From NCBI GenBank assembly GCA_023213315.1, contig JAKCPI010005410.1, positions 1 through 64,000 of the forward strand: 64,000 bases of DNA, in the 5' to 3' direction. The position numbers and the translations under genes are program-made. Origin of the DNA: Euborellia annulipes. Taxonomy: Eukaryota; Arthropoda; Insecta; Dermaptera; Anisolabididae. The notes under the pieces were generated by a model. The model had not been told where the DNA came from and searched no databases. It saw nothing but the letters and a program-made list of their open reading frames with translations. Positions within the stretch are counted from its first letter, which is position 1. Each line of letters begins with the position of its first letter. Shown piece by piece: positions 11,401-20,031 of this stretch.

Positions 11401-13502
11401 AATAAAAACGCCCTCAATTCCCTTTGAATGTCCAGACTGCCTGCATTTACACATCCTTCCTTTTTAAGAAGAAACAAAGTGTTCCACTATTTTTGACACG
11501 CAATGTATATCTGAATCAGGGGCGTATATAGGGGGAGGGGGGGGGGCCGAGGGGGCCCGGGCCCTCCCCGAAATTTCCCAAACACATATACATATATAAG
11601 GATATACAGACATCAGCGCAACAAATCTTTCCGCAGGATGGAAAACTTTGGTTCCGCAAAAGAAAAAATGTTCCGCAAAAAATTTCGTGTGAAAAAAAAA
11701 AAATTAGGTGTTGGCTGTGTCTTCTACACAGCCGGTGGCTTTTAACGTGACAACGTCTTTTGCTTGACTTCAAAAAAATTTTTTTTTCTCTTACCTATAT
11801 TGAAATATAAAGAGAGAAAGTATTGTTTTTTTTTTTTACTAGTAGTTTGTTTTCATAAATAAACATGTTCAAACATTTTCATTGAAACAATATATGACAG
11901 GTGTGGCTTTTTTTATCCATTAAGGGCGACTTATGCTTAAAAAATGAGGTTTTTCGAGAAAAAAACTAATTTTAGCGTTAATTACTCGGGATTTTTTTAT
12001 TTATTCTATTAGAGGATCTTTTTCTGCACCAAATGACATCCCATTTAGTCTGATCGGATTAGTCGTTCGGAATCTACAGGGGTTTAAATTTTTGAAAAAC
12101 GAAATCCCGCCGAGTGCTCTCATGCGGTAAAATGACTTCATATCAAAAAAAAGAAAAAAACACCCCGGGGTATTGAACCACTCTTTCTAAAACTATATTT
12201 AGATTTTATGTAGCTTTTATGGTCAAGTCGCTAGGCGTTGCACAAATAGGGCTATTTTTCGATATTTTTTTGCCTAAAAAATGAGGTTTTTCGAGAAAAA
12301 AACAAATTTTTGAGTTAATTACTCGGGATTTTTTTATTTATTCTCTTAGAGGTTATCTTTCTGCACCAAATGACATCTCATTTAGTCTGATCTGATTGGC
12401 CGTTCGGAATCTACAGGGGTTTAAATTTTCGAAAAACGAAATCCCGCCGAGTGCTCTCATGCGGTAAAATGACGTCATATCAAAAAAAAAGAAAAAAACA
12501 CCCCGGGGTATTGAACCACTCTTTCTAAAACTATATTTAGATTTAATGTAGCTTTTATGGTCAAGTCGCTATGCGTTGCACAAGTAGGGCTATTTTTCGA
12601 TATTTTTTTGCCTAAAAAATGAGGTTTTTCGAGAAAAAAACCAATTTTGGAGTTAATTACTCGGGATTTTTTTACTTATTCTATTAGAGGTTTTCTTTCT
12701 GCACCAAATGACATCTCATTTAGTCTGATCTGATTGGCCGTTCGGAATCTACAGGGGTTTAAAATCTCAAATTAGAATTTACCGCAGCGCGGTAAAATAA
12801 AATGATAGGAAAAAAATAAATGGTGAAATCTTTAGCTGGAAACTCATTCTTTCTAACCGTATATTCCCCATAATTATACCTCTTAAGACAGAGGAGTTAT
12901 TCAAGCCGATAAACTTTTTCTTGCATGACCCTCTAACATGATTTGTAAGACGTTGTCACGTCAAAATTTAATTTCTTAAAAAAAAAATTTTCCGCAGAAA
13001 AATTTTTTGAGTTCGGCCCCCCCCCCCCCCGAAAAAATTTCTATATACGCCCCTGATCTGAATTCTTAAATCAGGCAAACATTGGTCTATTTGCCCAAAT
13101 GTGATTTTTTCCCGGCCCTCCTTCACATGGGCGTAACTAGAGAATTTGGCTGGGCCCCCCCTCCCCCCCAAGTTCGATTTTATATATAATCAGAATTTTT
13201 AAAGTTGTTTCGCCTCTTTTTATTTTAATTAATCTTTTTTTTCTTTCTTTTTCAGAATCCTTCAATTACATGAGATTGGTCTCGTTAGGCAAGTGGAAAA
13301 CTTTTTCTGTGAATCGTACGAAGCACAAACAAATGAACAAATTTTTGTTAGTATCGGATTGAAAAGGCTCTATTTGCCCTTCTCGATTCTCTTCACCGGC
13401 TATTTCCTCTCGCTTCTATTATTGATCATGGAGAATATCCATTCCCGATTGTTTCTTAAAAAAATGAAAGAGGAAGAAGAAGAAATAGAAGAACATTCAT
13501 AA
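2457..13502 (+). CDS. divergent ionotropic receptor (iGluR-like, IR family), eight exons
   Basis: Exons with matching GT-AG sites and phases: 2457-2617, 4271-4579, 4644-4750, 5323-5493, 7258-7499, 9433-9659, 10251-10510 and 13256-13502 (stop TAA). Exon 4 carries the ligand-binding lobe (NGTWTGHVAAVV, GDVDL, RKDVVDFL). Exon 5 holds M1 (about LSLWLSLMVAIIIFSLW) and the short pore (DSILYVLGIFCLQG). Exon 6 has SGR plus M3 (LIIFYVLAWLVFAC). The last exon has HEIGLV, M4 (FSILFTGYFLSLLLLIM) and an acidic tail. Predicted length is about 575-595 residues, usual for IRs, which act as ligand-gated cation channel subunits in sensory membranes. I do not see the SYTANLAAF motif of true glutamate receptors, so this is a divergent chemosensory-type IR. 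Exon 1 (2457-2617) has no homology I recognise and rests on phase agreement only. The ligand is unknown. Confidence 0.85.
3232..3800 (-). pseudogene. RTE/CR1-like LINE reverse transcriptase relic in receptor intron
   Basis: Minus-strand frames read NDTTLLASSEEEIVQLLERL, SKEYGLVLNKKKTQLTIIDR, FVYLGSMITNSGVSDEDINR, NAFEMWC and, after a frameshift near 3385, RRMLRILWMARRTNKS and ERVVKYFGHLTRSDTGLE. This is the common endonuclease/reverse-transcriptase protein of invertebrate LINEs, from just before the catalytic aspartates to the C-terminal part. The expected ADD triad reads QND and is preceded by a stop, and the frameshift breaks the C-terminal part, so it is inactive. It lies antisense within the receptor intron 2618-4270. 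Confidence 0.75.
4840..4973. mobile_element. hAT-like transposon remnant
   Basis: The left side begins cagtggttcttagccagg, a typical hAT terminal sequence, and the right side ends tatatacgcccctg, the same terminus as the complete hAT at 11.5-13.1 kb. The two ends are not inverted copies of each other and no 8-bp duplication flanks them, so this looks like a junction of two degraded elements within the receptor intron. Confidence 0.4.
5679..6108. repeat. foldback of two Penelope-like terminal fragments
   Basis: Arms 5679-5775 and 6010-6108 are inverted, nearly identical copies separated by about 235 bp. Each contains the box CGAAACGTC (minus at about 5746, plus at about 6029), followed by an AATAAAA stretch and the motif ctggctgc. 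The right arm retains a hammerhead-like core; the left arm has lost CTGANGA. The element lies in receptor intron 5494-7257. Confidence 0.55.
6001..6039 (+). ncRNA. hammerhead-ribozyme-like motif
   Basis: In order: stem I strand GCC, core CTGAGGA, one extra T, stem II GGGTG...CGCCC (five pairs including one G-U), GAAA, CG, cleavage triplet GTC and stem I partner GGC. Stem III is reduced to one A-U pair closing CG, as in minimal hammerheads of Penelope-like elements. The extra base between the core and stem II departs from the strict consensus. Activity is inferred only. Confidence 0.45.
6150..6231 (-). mobile_element. hAT-like terminus remnant
   Basis: G-run and C-run sequence ending ctgtatccgcccttg; its reverse complement, caagggcggatacag, has the form of a hAT terminal repeat. 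No partner end or target duplication was found. Confidence 0.25.
6434..6901 (+). repeat. interspersed repeat, inverted partner at 9714-10195
   Basis: Begins ttaagggggttcaggagcg and ends near atcaatgaaaatcaac. The same sequence lies in reverse complement at 9714-10195 with small indels. The two copies sit in different introns of the receptor gene and bracket the exons encoding M1, pore and M3. No coding capacity. Confidence 0.85.
7035..7142. repeat. 118-bp class imperfect hairpin in receptor intron
   Basis: Starts cttaagattgcac and ends caatcttaag. The arms also match internally (aaattgca with tgcaattt; accagga with tcctggt) around a loop of about 14 bases. It could be a tiny MITE or a hairpin RNA. 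Confidence 0.6.
7571..7685 (+). mobile_element. degenerate copy of the Helentron-like family
   Basis: tttactttatcttacc...agagaaag, caaaaattccatgtcgagat and tttctcaaaattcgct are recognisable blocks of the family consensus. The middle is deleted and the 3' hairpin is missing. Confidence 0.6.
8012..8059 (-). ncRNA. hammerhead-ribozyme-like motif, minus copy
   Basis: Reverse complement reads TTTGTA (stem I), CTGATGA, extra T, stem II GACC-A-GGCG TGA CGCC GGTC, GAAA, TATT, TACGAA (stem I partner). Stem I has six pairs including one G-U. Stem III is at most one pair. Confidence 0.45.
8174..8223 (+). ncRNA. hammerhead-ribozyme-like motif, plus copy
   Basis: Same architecture as the motif at 8012-8059 but on the opposite strand, with one change in the stem II distal part (GTGATGCC instead of GTGACGCC) that leaves the proximal GACC/GGTC stem intact. 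Confidence 0.45.
8301..8735. mobile_element. hAT-like composite remnant
   Basis: The left end reads cagggggcgtatataga, matching the terminus of the complete hAT at 11517. The right end reads gttgcgccactg, whose reverse complement is another common hAT start. G-runs, C-runs and cgcggaacc repeats lie between. Ends differ and no target duplication is seen, so it is probably a mosaic of two elements. Confidence 0.4.
8973..9094 (+). rRNA. 5S rRNA gene (possibly a decaying copy) in receptor intron
   Basis: The 120-base sequence aligns throughout with metazoan 5S rRNA: accggttctcgtctgatcac, cgaagttaagcaac, ggtcagtacttggatgg and gtgaccgcctgggaacacc are all present, including the internal promoter elements (box A, box C). 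The ends gccaactt and aagttggc pair to form helix I. A T-run about nine bases downstream could terminate RNA polymerase III. Compared with the metazoan pattern as I know it, several expected CG dinucleotides read TG or CA, suggesting methylation-driven decay. It is in the same orientation as the receptor gene. Confidence 0.85.
9198..9332. mobile_element. Helentron-like family 3' hairpin, solo and degenerate
   Basis: aatctgatgtgacaatcac...cacaactttc...agtaagagaaagtcgtg...cagtcacagcagatt reproduces the long 3' hairpin of the family without the body. Confidence 0.6.
9714..10195 (-). repeat. interspersed repeat, inverted partner of 6434-6901
   Basis: Reverse-complement copy, ending gctcctgaactcccttaa. 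Lies in receptor intron 9660-10250. A few indels distinguish it from the partner, so it is not an exact duplication. Confidence 0.85.
10577..10964. mobile_element. TTAA-type MITE
   Basis: TTAA target sites flank ggtgcgtgtctcg on the left and cgagacgcgcacc on the right, a 13-bp near-perfect terminal inverted repeat around a 380-bp non-coding element. Related copies are at 42223 and 49652. TTAA specificity is known for piggyBac- and Kolobok-type transposases; which one moved this family cannot be told. Confidence 0.75.
11140..11316 (-). mobile_element. tRNA-derived SINE (family 2), with inverted head fragment
   Basis: On the minus strand: a box-A-like tggactggtgcaatgg, then a box-B-like gggttcgattcc, followed by atgggatgtttg and a tail to ctcacagtc. 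From about 11279 the + strand repeats the head (ggtggcctggtgcgatgg), making a truncated inverted pair. A second pair is at 22.1-22.4 kb. Confidence 0.65.
11370..11462. repeat. short foldback related to Penelope-like fragments
   Basis: gatgtgtaaaagcaggcag and ctgcctgcatttacacatc are inverted around a short spacer containing tcaattccctttgaatg. The same words occur at the outer ends of the foldback at 58972-59625. Confidence 0.5.
11509..13063. mobile_element. complete non-autonomous hAT element with 8-bp target duplication
   Basis: The 8-bp target duplication atctgaat flanks both sides (11509-11516 and 13056-13063). The element (11517-13055, 1539 bp) has a perfect 14-bp terminal inverted repeat, caggggcgtatata and tatatacgcccctg. 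Eight-bp duplications and CAGGGG-type ends are hAT hallmarks. There is no transposase; the interior is G-runs, C-runs and a ~337-bp satellite. It occupies receptor intron 10511-13255. Confidence 0.9.
11944..12775. repeat. ~337-bp tandem satellite, about 2.5 units, inside hAT element
   Basis: Unit starts (atgaggtttttcgag) fall at 11944, 12281 and 12619, giving periods of 337 and 338. The units share gcaccaaatgacatc, cggaatctacaggggttta and caccccggggtattgaacc. The third unit is cut after the word caggggttta. Confidence 0.9.
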
Positions 13503-13567
13503 CTGCGTTAAACAAAAAAAGGTAACATAATATTTCTTTTTAAAAACGTAATTAAGGCCGTCCACCC

Positions 13568-13806
13568 ATGCTACGCTCTACCGGAGAGGTCTACCTGTGC
13601 AGGCGACTGGCGCAAGATCGAAAATCAATTCTTACTAGTGACACCGTACCATACTCAAGTCGCGTCAGTTGTTTTCTAGTGTATGTCCCGGACGGTCACG
13701 ACATCACGTCGCCCTCGAGTGCCATCGCTCAGGTACGCCGTTCCGTCCCGGACAGGCACGGTTTACCTGCACAGGTTACCTCTCCGGTAGACCGTAGCGT
13801 GTATCG
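13568..13806. mobile_element. GC-rich MITE with inverted termini
   Basis: Starts atgctacgctctaccggag and ends ctccggtagaccgtagcgtg, imperfect inverted termini of about 35 bp that also include acctgtgcagg and its complement. Interior is CpG-rich and non-coding. It begins about 65 bp after the receptor stop codon, so it may lie in the 3' UTR. Confidence 0.55.
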
Positions 13807-13837
13807 CAGGCTTAAGATCTCAAAAAGAATGCCAGAT

Positions 13838-14212
13838 TTAAATATATATATATACAGGAAGTTTATTTCCTATTGCAGGTGTTAGGCAATTAATTAGCGC
13901 TAACCTTCTGGTTTCGGCCTCAGAGGGCCATCTCAGGCCTGCGAAACAATTTTTTTATAATCAACAGGTTAGTCAAAGTGGAAAACAATAGTAATATGTA
14001 TAATATTATTTTACATTCTTTCTATATACGAAACGAAACCTGTTGATTATAAAAAATTGTTTCGCAGGCCTGACGATGGCCCCCTGTGGCCGAAACTAGA
14101 AGGTTAGCGCTAGCTGGTCGTCGGAATAAAAATTTTCACCAAAAAAATAAAGTCATCTTTATTGAATTAATTGCCTGCAATAGGAAATAAACTTCCTGTG
14201 TATATATATTAA
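13838..14212. repeat. foldback of two Penelope-like terminal fragments
   Basis: Arms 13838-13968 and 14037-14212 share acaggaagtttatttcc, tagcgctaaccttct, the ggccgaaac box and tgttgattataaaaa in inverted order. The right arm is interrupted by an extra ~70-bp segment. Confidence 0.6.
14065..14098 (+). ncRNA. hammerhead-ribozyme-like core
   Basis: CTGACGA, extra T, stem II GGCC...GGCC, GAAAC. The inverted partner arm (minus, near 13910-13935) reads CTGAGA and lacks one core base. Stem I is not evident, so the motif is probably degraded. Confidence 0.3.
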
Positions 14213-14377
14213 TATATTCCTACATCTCCTGGATTCTATGCCAGATTTAAAGTTGATGGGAAGCCGAACGGATTTGCTTTACAATAGATTACAAATTTTG
14301 TAGCAGACAAATTATTCGAGTTTTGTAGTCATTAATGAGTAAATGTATTATAAAATTTTGTTTAAATAAAATTAAGA

Positions 14378-15520
14378 TTTTTCTATATTTGGGATCATAT
14401 CTTCAAGGGAGAACTCAGCTAGTTGAAGTAAATAATTATAGATCTAAACTTCGGGATATTAAGTCTGGTGTTCCTCAGGGTTCAATTTTGGGTCCCTTGC
14501 TGTTTTTACTTTATATTAATGATCTATCCTGTAGTGCTAAATTTGACAAACTTATTATGTACGCTGATGACACCTCATTCTTGTGTTGTGGCAGTGACTC
14601 AGTTCGGATTCAGGAGGATTGTAGGACGAGACTCTCGGACCTGAACGACTGGTTCGGTTCTAATGGAATGATCTTGAATGAGAAAAAATCAGTGGTAGTT
14701 AACTTTTGCTATAAGGGGGTTGTTGGTGACGCTGGTCTCGTTGGGGGAGAATTTGATTCGTCTAGTAATGTAAAATTTTTGGGTACGTATATAGACAGCA
14801 AATTGAGGTGGAGTTCGCACATAGATTATTTATGCCCAAGGTTGTCATCGGCTTGCTTCGCTATTCAAAGGCTCTATCTTATGGTCGGCATCGAGGCGGC
14901 AAGAAATTATTATTTTTCTAACTTCCACTCTCTGATTGCCTATAATATACTGTGCTGGGGACAGGGGCGCGATTGGGAGAGGGTCTTTATCTTGCAGAAG
15001 AGGGCAGTAAGAAGTCTCGGGGGTTACGGTATAAGAAGCCCATGCAGGGAGATTTTTAGAGAATTGAAAATTCTAACATTGCCTGGTGTACTCATATACC
15101 AGGCGATGATGTATCTGAGTATGAGATCCGGTGAGTTCCCCCGACTTAATTATAACCATTCCTATCGTACTCGGAATGGGGGAGACTTGCGTATTCCATC
15201 CCATAAGCTTTCCCGAAGTGAGAGGAATCCCATCTGCCTCTGTTCTCGGGTTTACAACCATTTGCCGGGACAACTAAAGAGCCTATTTGGCACGCGGACA
15301 TTCATGTCGTCGCTCCGTCACTTCCTGGTCCAGAAAAGCTATTACTCTTTGAGGGAGTACCTTGAGGAGACGCTCAATTCTTGACTTGCTAATGTAAACT
15401 AATATGTTTGATGAGATATGTATTAATTTAAGTGATTGTAACGGACAACTTCCATACATATTATGTATGTCTTGAGGAAGGAATAAATTATTATTATTAT
15501 TATTATTATTCTCTCTAAGA
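14378..15520 (+). mobile_element. 5'-truncated LINE with reverse transcriptase and ATT tail
   Basis: An uninterrupted frame (annotatable from ATG 14335, stop at 15382-15384, 349 codons) holds the reverse-transcriptase fingers and palm: SGVPQGSILGPLLFLLYIND (codons 44-63) and YADDT with both catalytic aspartates (76-80). These are followed by MILNEKKS, VKFLGTYIDSKLRW and the C-terminal connection. Endonuclease and the N-terminal half are missing. A short 3' UTR leads into gaataaattattatt and an ATT microsatellite (about 15488-15511), a tail type known in several LINE clades. The first 10-15 residues read through adjoining host DNA. The intact frame suggests a fairly recent insertion; it cannot be autonomous. 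Confidence 0.85.
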
Positions 15521-16152
15521 ATGTCCCTGGTCAGTGGTGTATTTGGATACAAATTTCAAATTTATCATTTTAATTATGTTCTTTGGAGGTATAAATCCAT
15601 CATGTTTCTTGTCTTATTTCTCTCTAAATCCGGCGTTCTCTTATTGAATAGTACAATACAATAACATCCTTTTATATTTTCTTTTAAAACGGGTGCCGGG
15701 GTCAACACAGCAGCAACCTGATTCTGAATATTTAATGGATAATCTCTTATATATAAATAAATATTGTTGTTAGTTACATTCTTTCTTCTTTCTCATCCTT
15801 CTTTATGTACTCTCCATATCCCCAGAAAATTTTTAATTGCTTTTTAGGTATTTTTGGGGGAATGTCCACCGATGTCTCCTAAACTCCTTGCAAAGTTGGC
15901 TTAGAAAAAAGTGGGCCAAATCGACACAACGGCTTCAAAATGACACCCATTTCTACTAACACTTTTGTGGATTAAAAGAAATTTATACAAATATCACACA
16001 ATGTTTCCCAGGCGGCCATCCATCTGAGATCTATAGGCAGTACTCAATGATCAGTAATCAACCAATCATGGATGGATGCCTTTAAAACACCATGTGATAT
16101 TGGATTTCAAATTTTTAACCCTTTCTTGTCGGGTGTGGCATAGTAGGGTTAA
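15521..16152. other. no gene recognised
   Basis: AT-rich unique-looking sequence downstream of the LINE tail. No open frame with family features was seen. Confidence 0.5.
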
Positions 16153-16410
16153 AGGGGACCACCGCAGTTGGCGGCAAGATAGTATTTTTTCATTGATTGG
16201 GATACCAGCTAGTGGATTATGAACATAATTGCCGGTCCCCACAATTTGGCATGGTGTTAAAACCGTATATTTAAATTTATAACAAAGAGAGAGAAAAGAG
16301 ATGAAGGGGTTAGAGGGGACCACCACAACTGGTGGCAAGATAGTACTTCTCAGGGGACTCTAGAGGATCCCCTCAGTTGCTGACAAGACAGTTTTTTCAT
16401 TGTTTGAGGT
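16153..16410. repeat. three diverged copies of a ~30-bp motif
   Basis: aggggaccaccgcagttgg (about 16153), aggggaccaccacaactgg (about 16314) and gaggatcccctcagttgc (about 16369) are each followed by a ...caagatagta-like word. The third is strongly diverged. Confidence 0.5.
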
Positions 16411-16678
16411 TTTAAGTACTCGAATTTGACCATAATTGCAAATCTTCACATCATCTTAGCATGCACTCCATTGATTTCCTATGGGGTGGGGGTAAAAAAA
16501 AATTGGACCAAAAATTGGCCCGGCAAGATCCGGATCCTTATTCTGGGAGCTATTCTTAGCCCAAATCCATTGTCAGAATTCGGTCCTCGAATTTTGCATA
16601 CTCAACTACCTCCAGCGCCTGGTCTAAATATTAGTCTTTATTTATATAATATTTTTTTTTTTTTTTTTTTTTTTGTAG

Positions 16679-16787
16679 ATATTTCTTCGGCCAGCTTTCG
16701 TTTCTATTTCTCTCTCCGATTGATATTCCACAACGTCGTATCTACATTTTCCACCACATTCTTCAAACTTGGATTTTATCAATTTTT
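16679..16787 (+). CDS. isolated exon-like segment, product unknown
   Basis: A long T-tract ending tttgtag precedes this 109-nt segment and GTAAGT follows, so splice signals look good on both sides. Starting at the second base one frame is open: YFFGQLSFLFLSPIDIP, then QRRIYIFHHILQTWILSIF. I recognise no family and see no partner exon. It may be a fortuitous exon look-alike. Confidence 0.2.
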
Positions 16788-16857
16788 GTAAGTCACATTT
16801 TTTTTATTATGACTATTTTTTTGGAATTTCATCAAAGAGAGGGAAAGAGGCTTTGTA

Positions 16858-17190
16858 TTTCCCCATGGGTCGTTTTGATAACTTACCTACCCCAACATTA
16901 AAATAGCCTCCCTATGGGTCGTTTTGATAACTACCTACCCCAACATTAAAATAGCCTCCCTATGGGGAAATAAATGGTGTTTGTCCTTCAGCTATTTTAA
17001 TGCTGAAGGACAAACACCATGTATTTCCCCATAGGGAGGTTATTTTAATGTTAGGATAGGTAAGTTATCAAAACGACCCATGGGGAAATACATGGTGTTT
17101 GTCCTTCAACATTAAAATAGCTGAAGGACAAACACCATAGGGAGGCTGTTTTAATGTTGGGGTAGGTAAGTTATCAAAACTACCCATTTA
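16858..17190. repeat. nested palindromic and tandem block
   Basis: A few words (tatttccccat, gggtcgttttgataac, ctaccccaacattaaaatag, cctccctatgg, ggtgtttgtccttca) recur up to four times in both orientations. One central perfect hairpin is ggtgtttgtccttcagc followed by its complement. It resembles repeated self-insertion or inverted duplication of a small MITE. Confidence 0.75.
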
Positions 17191-17201
17191 GAACAGATAG
17201 G

Positions 17202-17702
17202 ACGTTTTGAAGTCCCCTGAATCCAAAAAAAGTGTCGCTGTCTGTCTGTGTGTCCGTCTGTCTGTTTTCAATTTTAAGCACGAAGGAATTGAGCTATTAG
17301 TTTGAAATTTTATATTTAAATTAGGCACCCCCTGGAGCGTGAAAATAAGCTTTTAAACAAAATTGGCCAAAAAGTACTAGCACATTACTGATGTTTTTTT
17401 TTGATTTTCTCGAAATTTGCTCCAAAATTCAAAAATCAATTATTTTCTAGATGCTCTTTAAAATGTATATTATCATTTTCCCCTTGAAATCTTTTGAAGC
17501 ACACTTTACTCTTGTTCTTAATAGTAAAGATAGGAGAAAAGGTTGCCATGATAACGAAATAAATTTTTTCCCATACTTATAAATTTTATTACATCTTGAA
17601 TTTTAATATACATATTAACGGAAACTAAATATATGACAACACAAAAATCTGATGTGGCAAGCACATAATGCTGTGTGATCAGTCACTCCAGATTTTGTTT
17701 TT
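17202..17702 (+). mobile_element. Helentron-like family copy, 5'-truncated
   Basis: Starts within the family at acgttttgaagtcccctga, includes a TCTG microsatellite and the conserved middle (aaaatcaattattttctaga, tcttgttctta), and ends with a mutated hairpin (aaatctgatgtggc...tcactccagatttt). Confidence 0.75.
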
Positions 17703-17739
17703 TAAAGATTTTGTGGTTTGTTTTATTAATATTATTGGA

Positions 17740-18120
17740 GTTTTTAATTATAGACCACTTTGTGTTATTAATTATTTATTAAAAATATAAATACTATACA
17801 AATTTTTGACTACTTATTCTGCAGTCGTTTTCAACTGTAACGTTTGTTACTGTGCGATTACTCCAACTTAAGGGAACCAACCTCTAGGGGACACTTACGT
17901 GAAATAAACCTTGACTGCAGAATAAATAGTCGAAACTTTGTACAGTATTTATATTTTGAATAAATTACGTGAAGTGCCAGGAGGTTGGTTCGCTTAAGTC
18001 GGTGTAAGCGCACAGTGCTTGAAAACGATTGCAGAATAAATAGTTGAGGTGTTGTACAGTATTTATATTTTTAATAAATAATTAATGCGCAAAGTGGTCT
18101 ATAATTAAAAACCCCTATAA
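17740..18120. repeat. foldback, Penelope-like subfamily A
   Basis: Inverted arms share taattatagaccac, aaatataaatact, attctgcagtcg and the word ggttggttc. The same arms occur at 45887, 51756 and 54478. The usual CGAAACGTT box is mutated here (cgaaactttg). Confidence 0.65.
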
Positions 18121-20031
18121 TAATAAAGCCTAGTTATTTGCTTATAATTAGTGAGTATCTAAAACATATCACATCCAATAGCGGATGTTTTATATCATGG
18201 ATTTTCATATATTGTTTATTATGAATTATCAATTATTTGTTTTTGTACAGAGATAAGTGAATTGGTGGTGAGAAATTAATACTTTTTTCAATATCCTTAA
18301 CAAAAGTATTTTAAAAGCATTAAAAAACTCGTAATGCGGAGGGCACTTTGTTTTCTTAACTCCCTTGTCAGTTCAGATTGTCTGCAACAGTCTTTATAAT
18401 CCTAAGTGGATTGTAACTGAGTAAGGCTCCTGAATGTATGGCCGAAACGTTGTAATTTTTACAATTAATCCGATAAACAAGTCTTTTATTAACATTAAAA
18501 AAGAACCATAATTTCGAATCTGATTTGATGGAAAGTATATTAAAAATTTTTTTTGCAATTTTAATAAAAGTTTTCGCCTTTTTTTTCCATAAAACTTTTT
18601 TTTTTTTAATGTGTTTAATGAGAAGAAATAAGAACTAAAGGAATCATTAAAAGTTAAAAAAAAAAAGCTGAAGACAAAGAAACCTTGAAGATAAATTAAT
18701 AATTACTTTTTAAAGGTTGTAATAATCCATCTTCAAATTAAATTTAAATTACTAAAACTAATTAATTATTAATAATAACATTTCTATTAACGAGCACATC
18801 TTATTGCTTTAAATAAATTTTTATCTGATTTGATTGCAATTCGAACCTTAGCGTTGTGTAATAAAATATATTTTTCCATGCTAATAATTATAAATGCAAT
18901 CGGTCCCATTTTCCGCGTATATTCTCAGTCCCTGCCATTATTTATTTATAACGAAATAAGTTTTTATTAAACAAAAGCCTTGTCACTATTCATAGGGACT
19001 AAAGAATGTTTAAAATATGGGGAATAAATAAATTTACAAGGGAAGCATGATCATTACTTATTAAAATTGTATTTAAAGTCATATAATTTTTGAAGAAATT
19101 CACCCTATCATTTCTTGTTTTTTTTTTTTTTGTTTTTTAAAAATTATATATATTTTGTTTGCCCCATGTGAAGTTAACCTTTATAACACGAATTTCGAGA
19201 ATTTTTCTATGCATTATTTATAAATCTAGGATTCCATGTTAAAAGTCTCTCTTTTTTTCCCTTTTAAGGGTTCTCACTCACTGGATGACTGAAAAAAAGG
19301 ACCAAAAAGTCATTAAGAGACCCAAAATGACCAACCCTCCCCCTCTCGTAGGAGCAACAAAAACGAACGACCCCACAGACGACCTTTGCCAACGGAACAG
19401 ATCAAAAAAAAACCTCCGAAAAATAAATCAAACTTTTTTTGATTAGTTAATTAATTTTAAAAATGGCTAATATTCATAAATTAGGCAATTAAGAACCAAA
19501 TTAATTTAAGCGAAACAAAATCATTAAATTTCACTGATAATTGATTTTTTTTTTGTTTGCAATTTTTCTTATTTGATTTTTAATTTTCTTTGACTCTAGA
19601 GAGGAAGCGGCCTCCTGTCTATCATTGATTAATTGTTGTTATAAGGTCCTTCAGGTCCAAAAAGAGATCTTCAGTTATTGCTTTATCTATCCATAGATGC
19701 AAAATAAAATTGATATGAATGCAATGGAATCAGACATATATGACATATGACAGACTCATACATTGCCCATTGCGGCTCTTCTCATAATCCATTGTTAATA
19801 TCAATGTCTAAATTAATATACGCGTTTATTTTCCTTCATATATCTAAAAATTGCAACTATAGATTGTTCAGCTTCCGTAATAGTAACCTAGCGTAAAATA
19901 TATGACTGACGAAAGCAGACTGAAAGGGAAGTCAGGCCAAACACACGTCCTGATTTATCAGGGAAGGAGTGGGGGTTGGCGGTTGGATGGTTTGCCCCAC
20001 CCGACTGCCAACTTAAAAGGCTTAAATTTTT
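18121..20031. other. AT-rich stretch without recognised gene
   Basis: Apart from a lone Penelope-like box (ggccgaaacgttg near 18441) I see only AT-rich, homopolymer-dotted sequence. There are short oligo-C/T runs around 19320-19400 with no frame of interest. Confidence 0.5.

Noticed and set aside
11944..12775. CRISPR-like array
   Set aside because: The repeats are ~337-bp satellite units without short repeat and spacer structure, and the genome is eukaryotic.
13124..13175. Second hAT end (catgggcgtaactag) just after the complete hAT
   Set aside because: Only one terminus is visible and no partner or target duplication could be found, so no element was delimited.
15073..15552. Minus-strand frames under the LINE
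   Set aside because: Antisense shadow of the reverse transcriptase frame and translated microsatellite (poly-Asn).
16360..16376. gactctagaggatcccc matches a common cloning-vector polylinker
   Set aside because: The match stops at 17 bases on both sides and the segment aligns as a diverged third copy of the local aggggaccacc...caagatagt motif, so it is a coincidence and not vector contamination.
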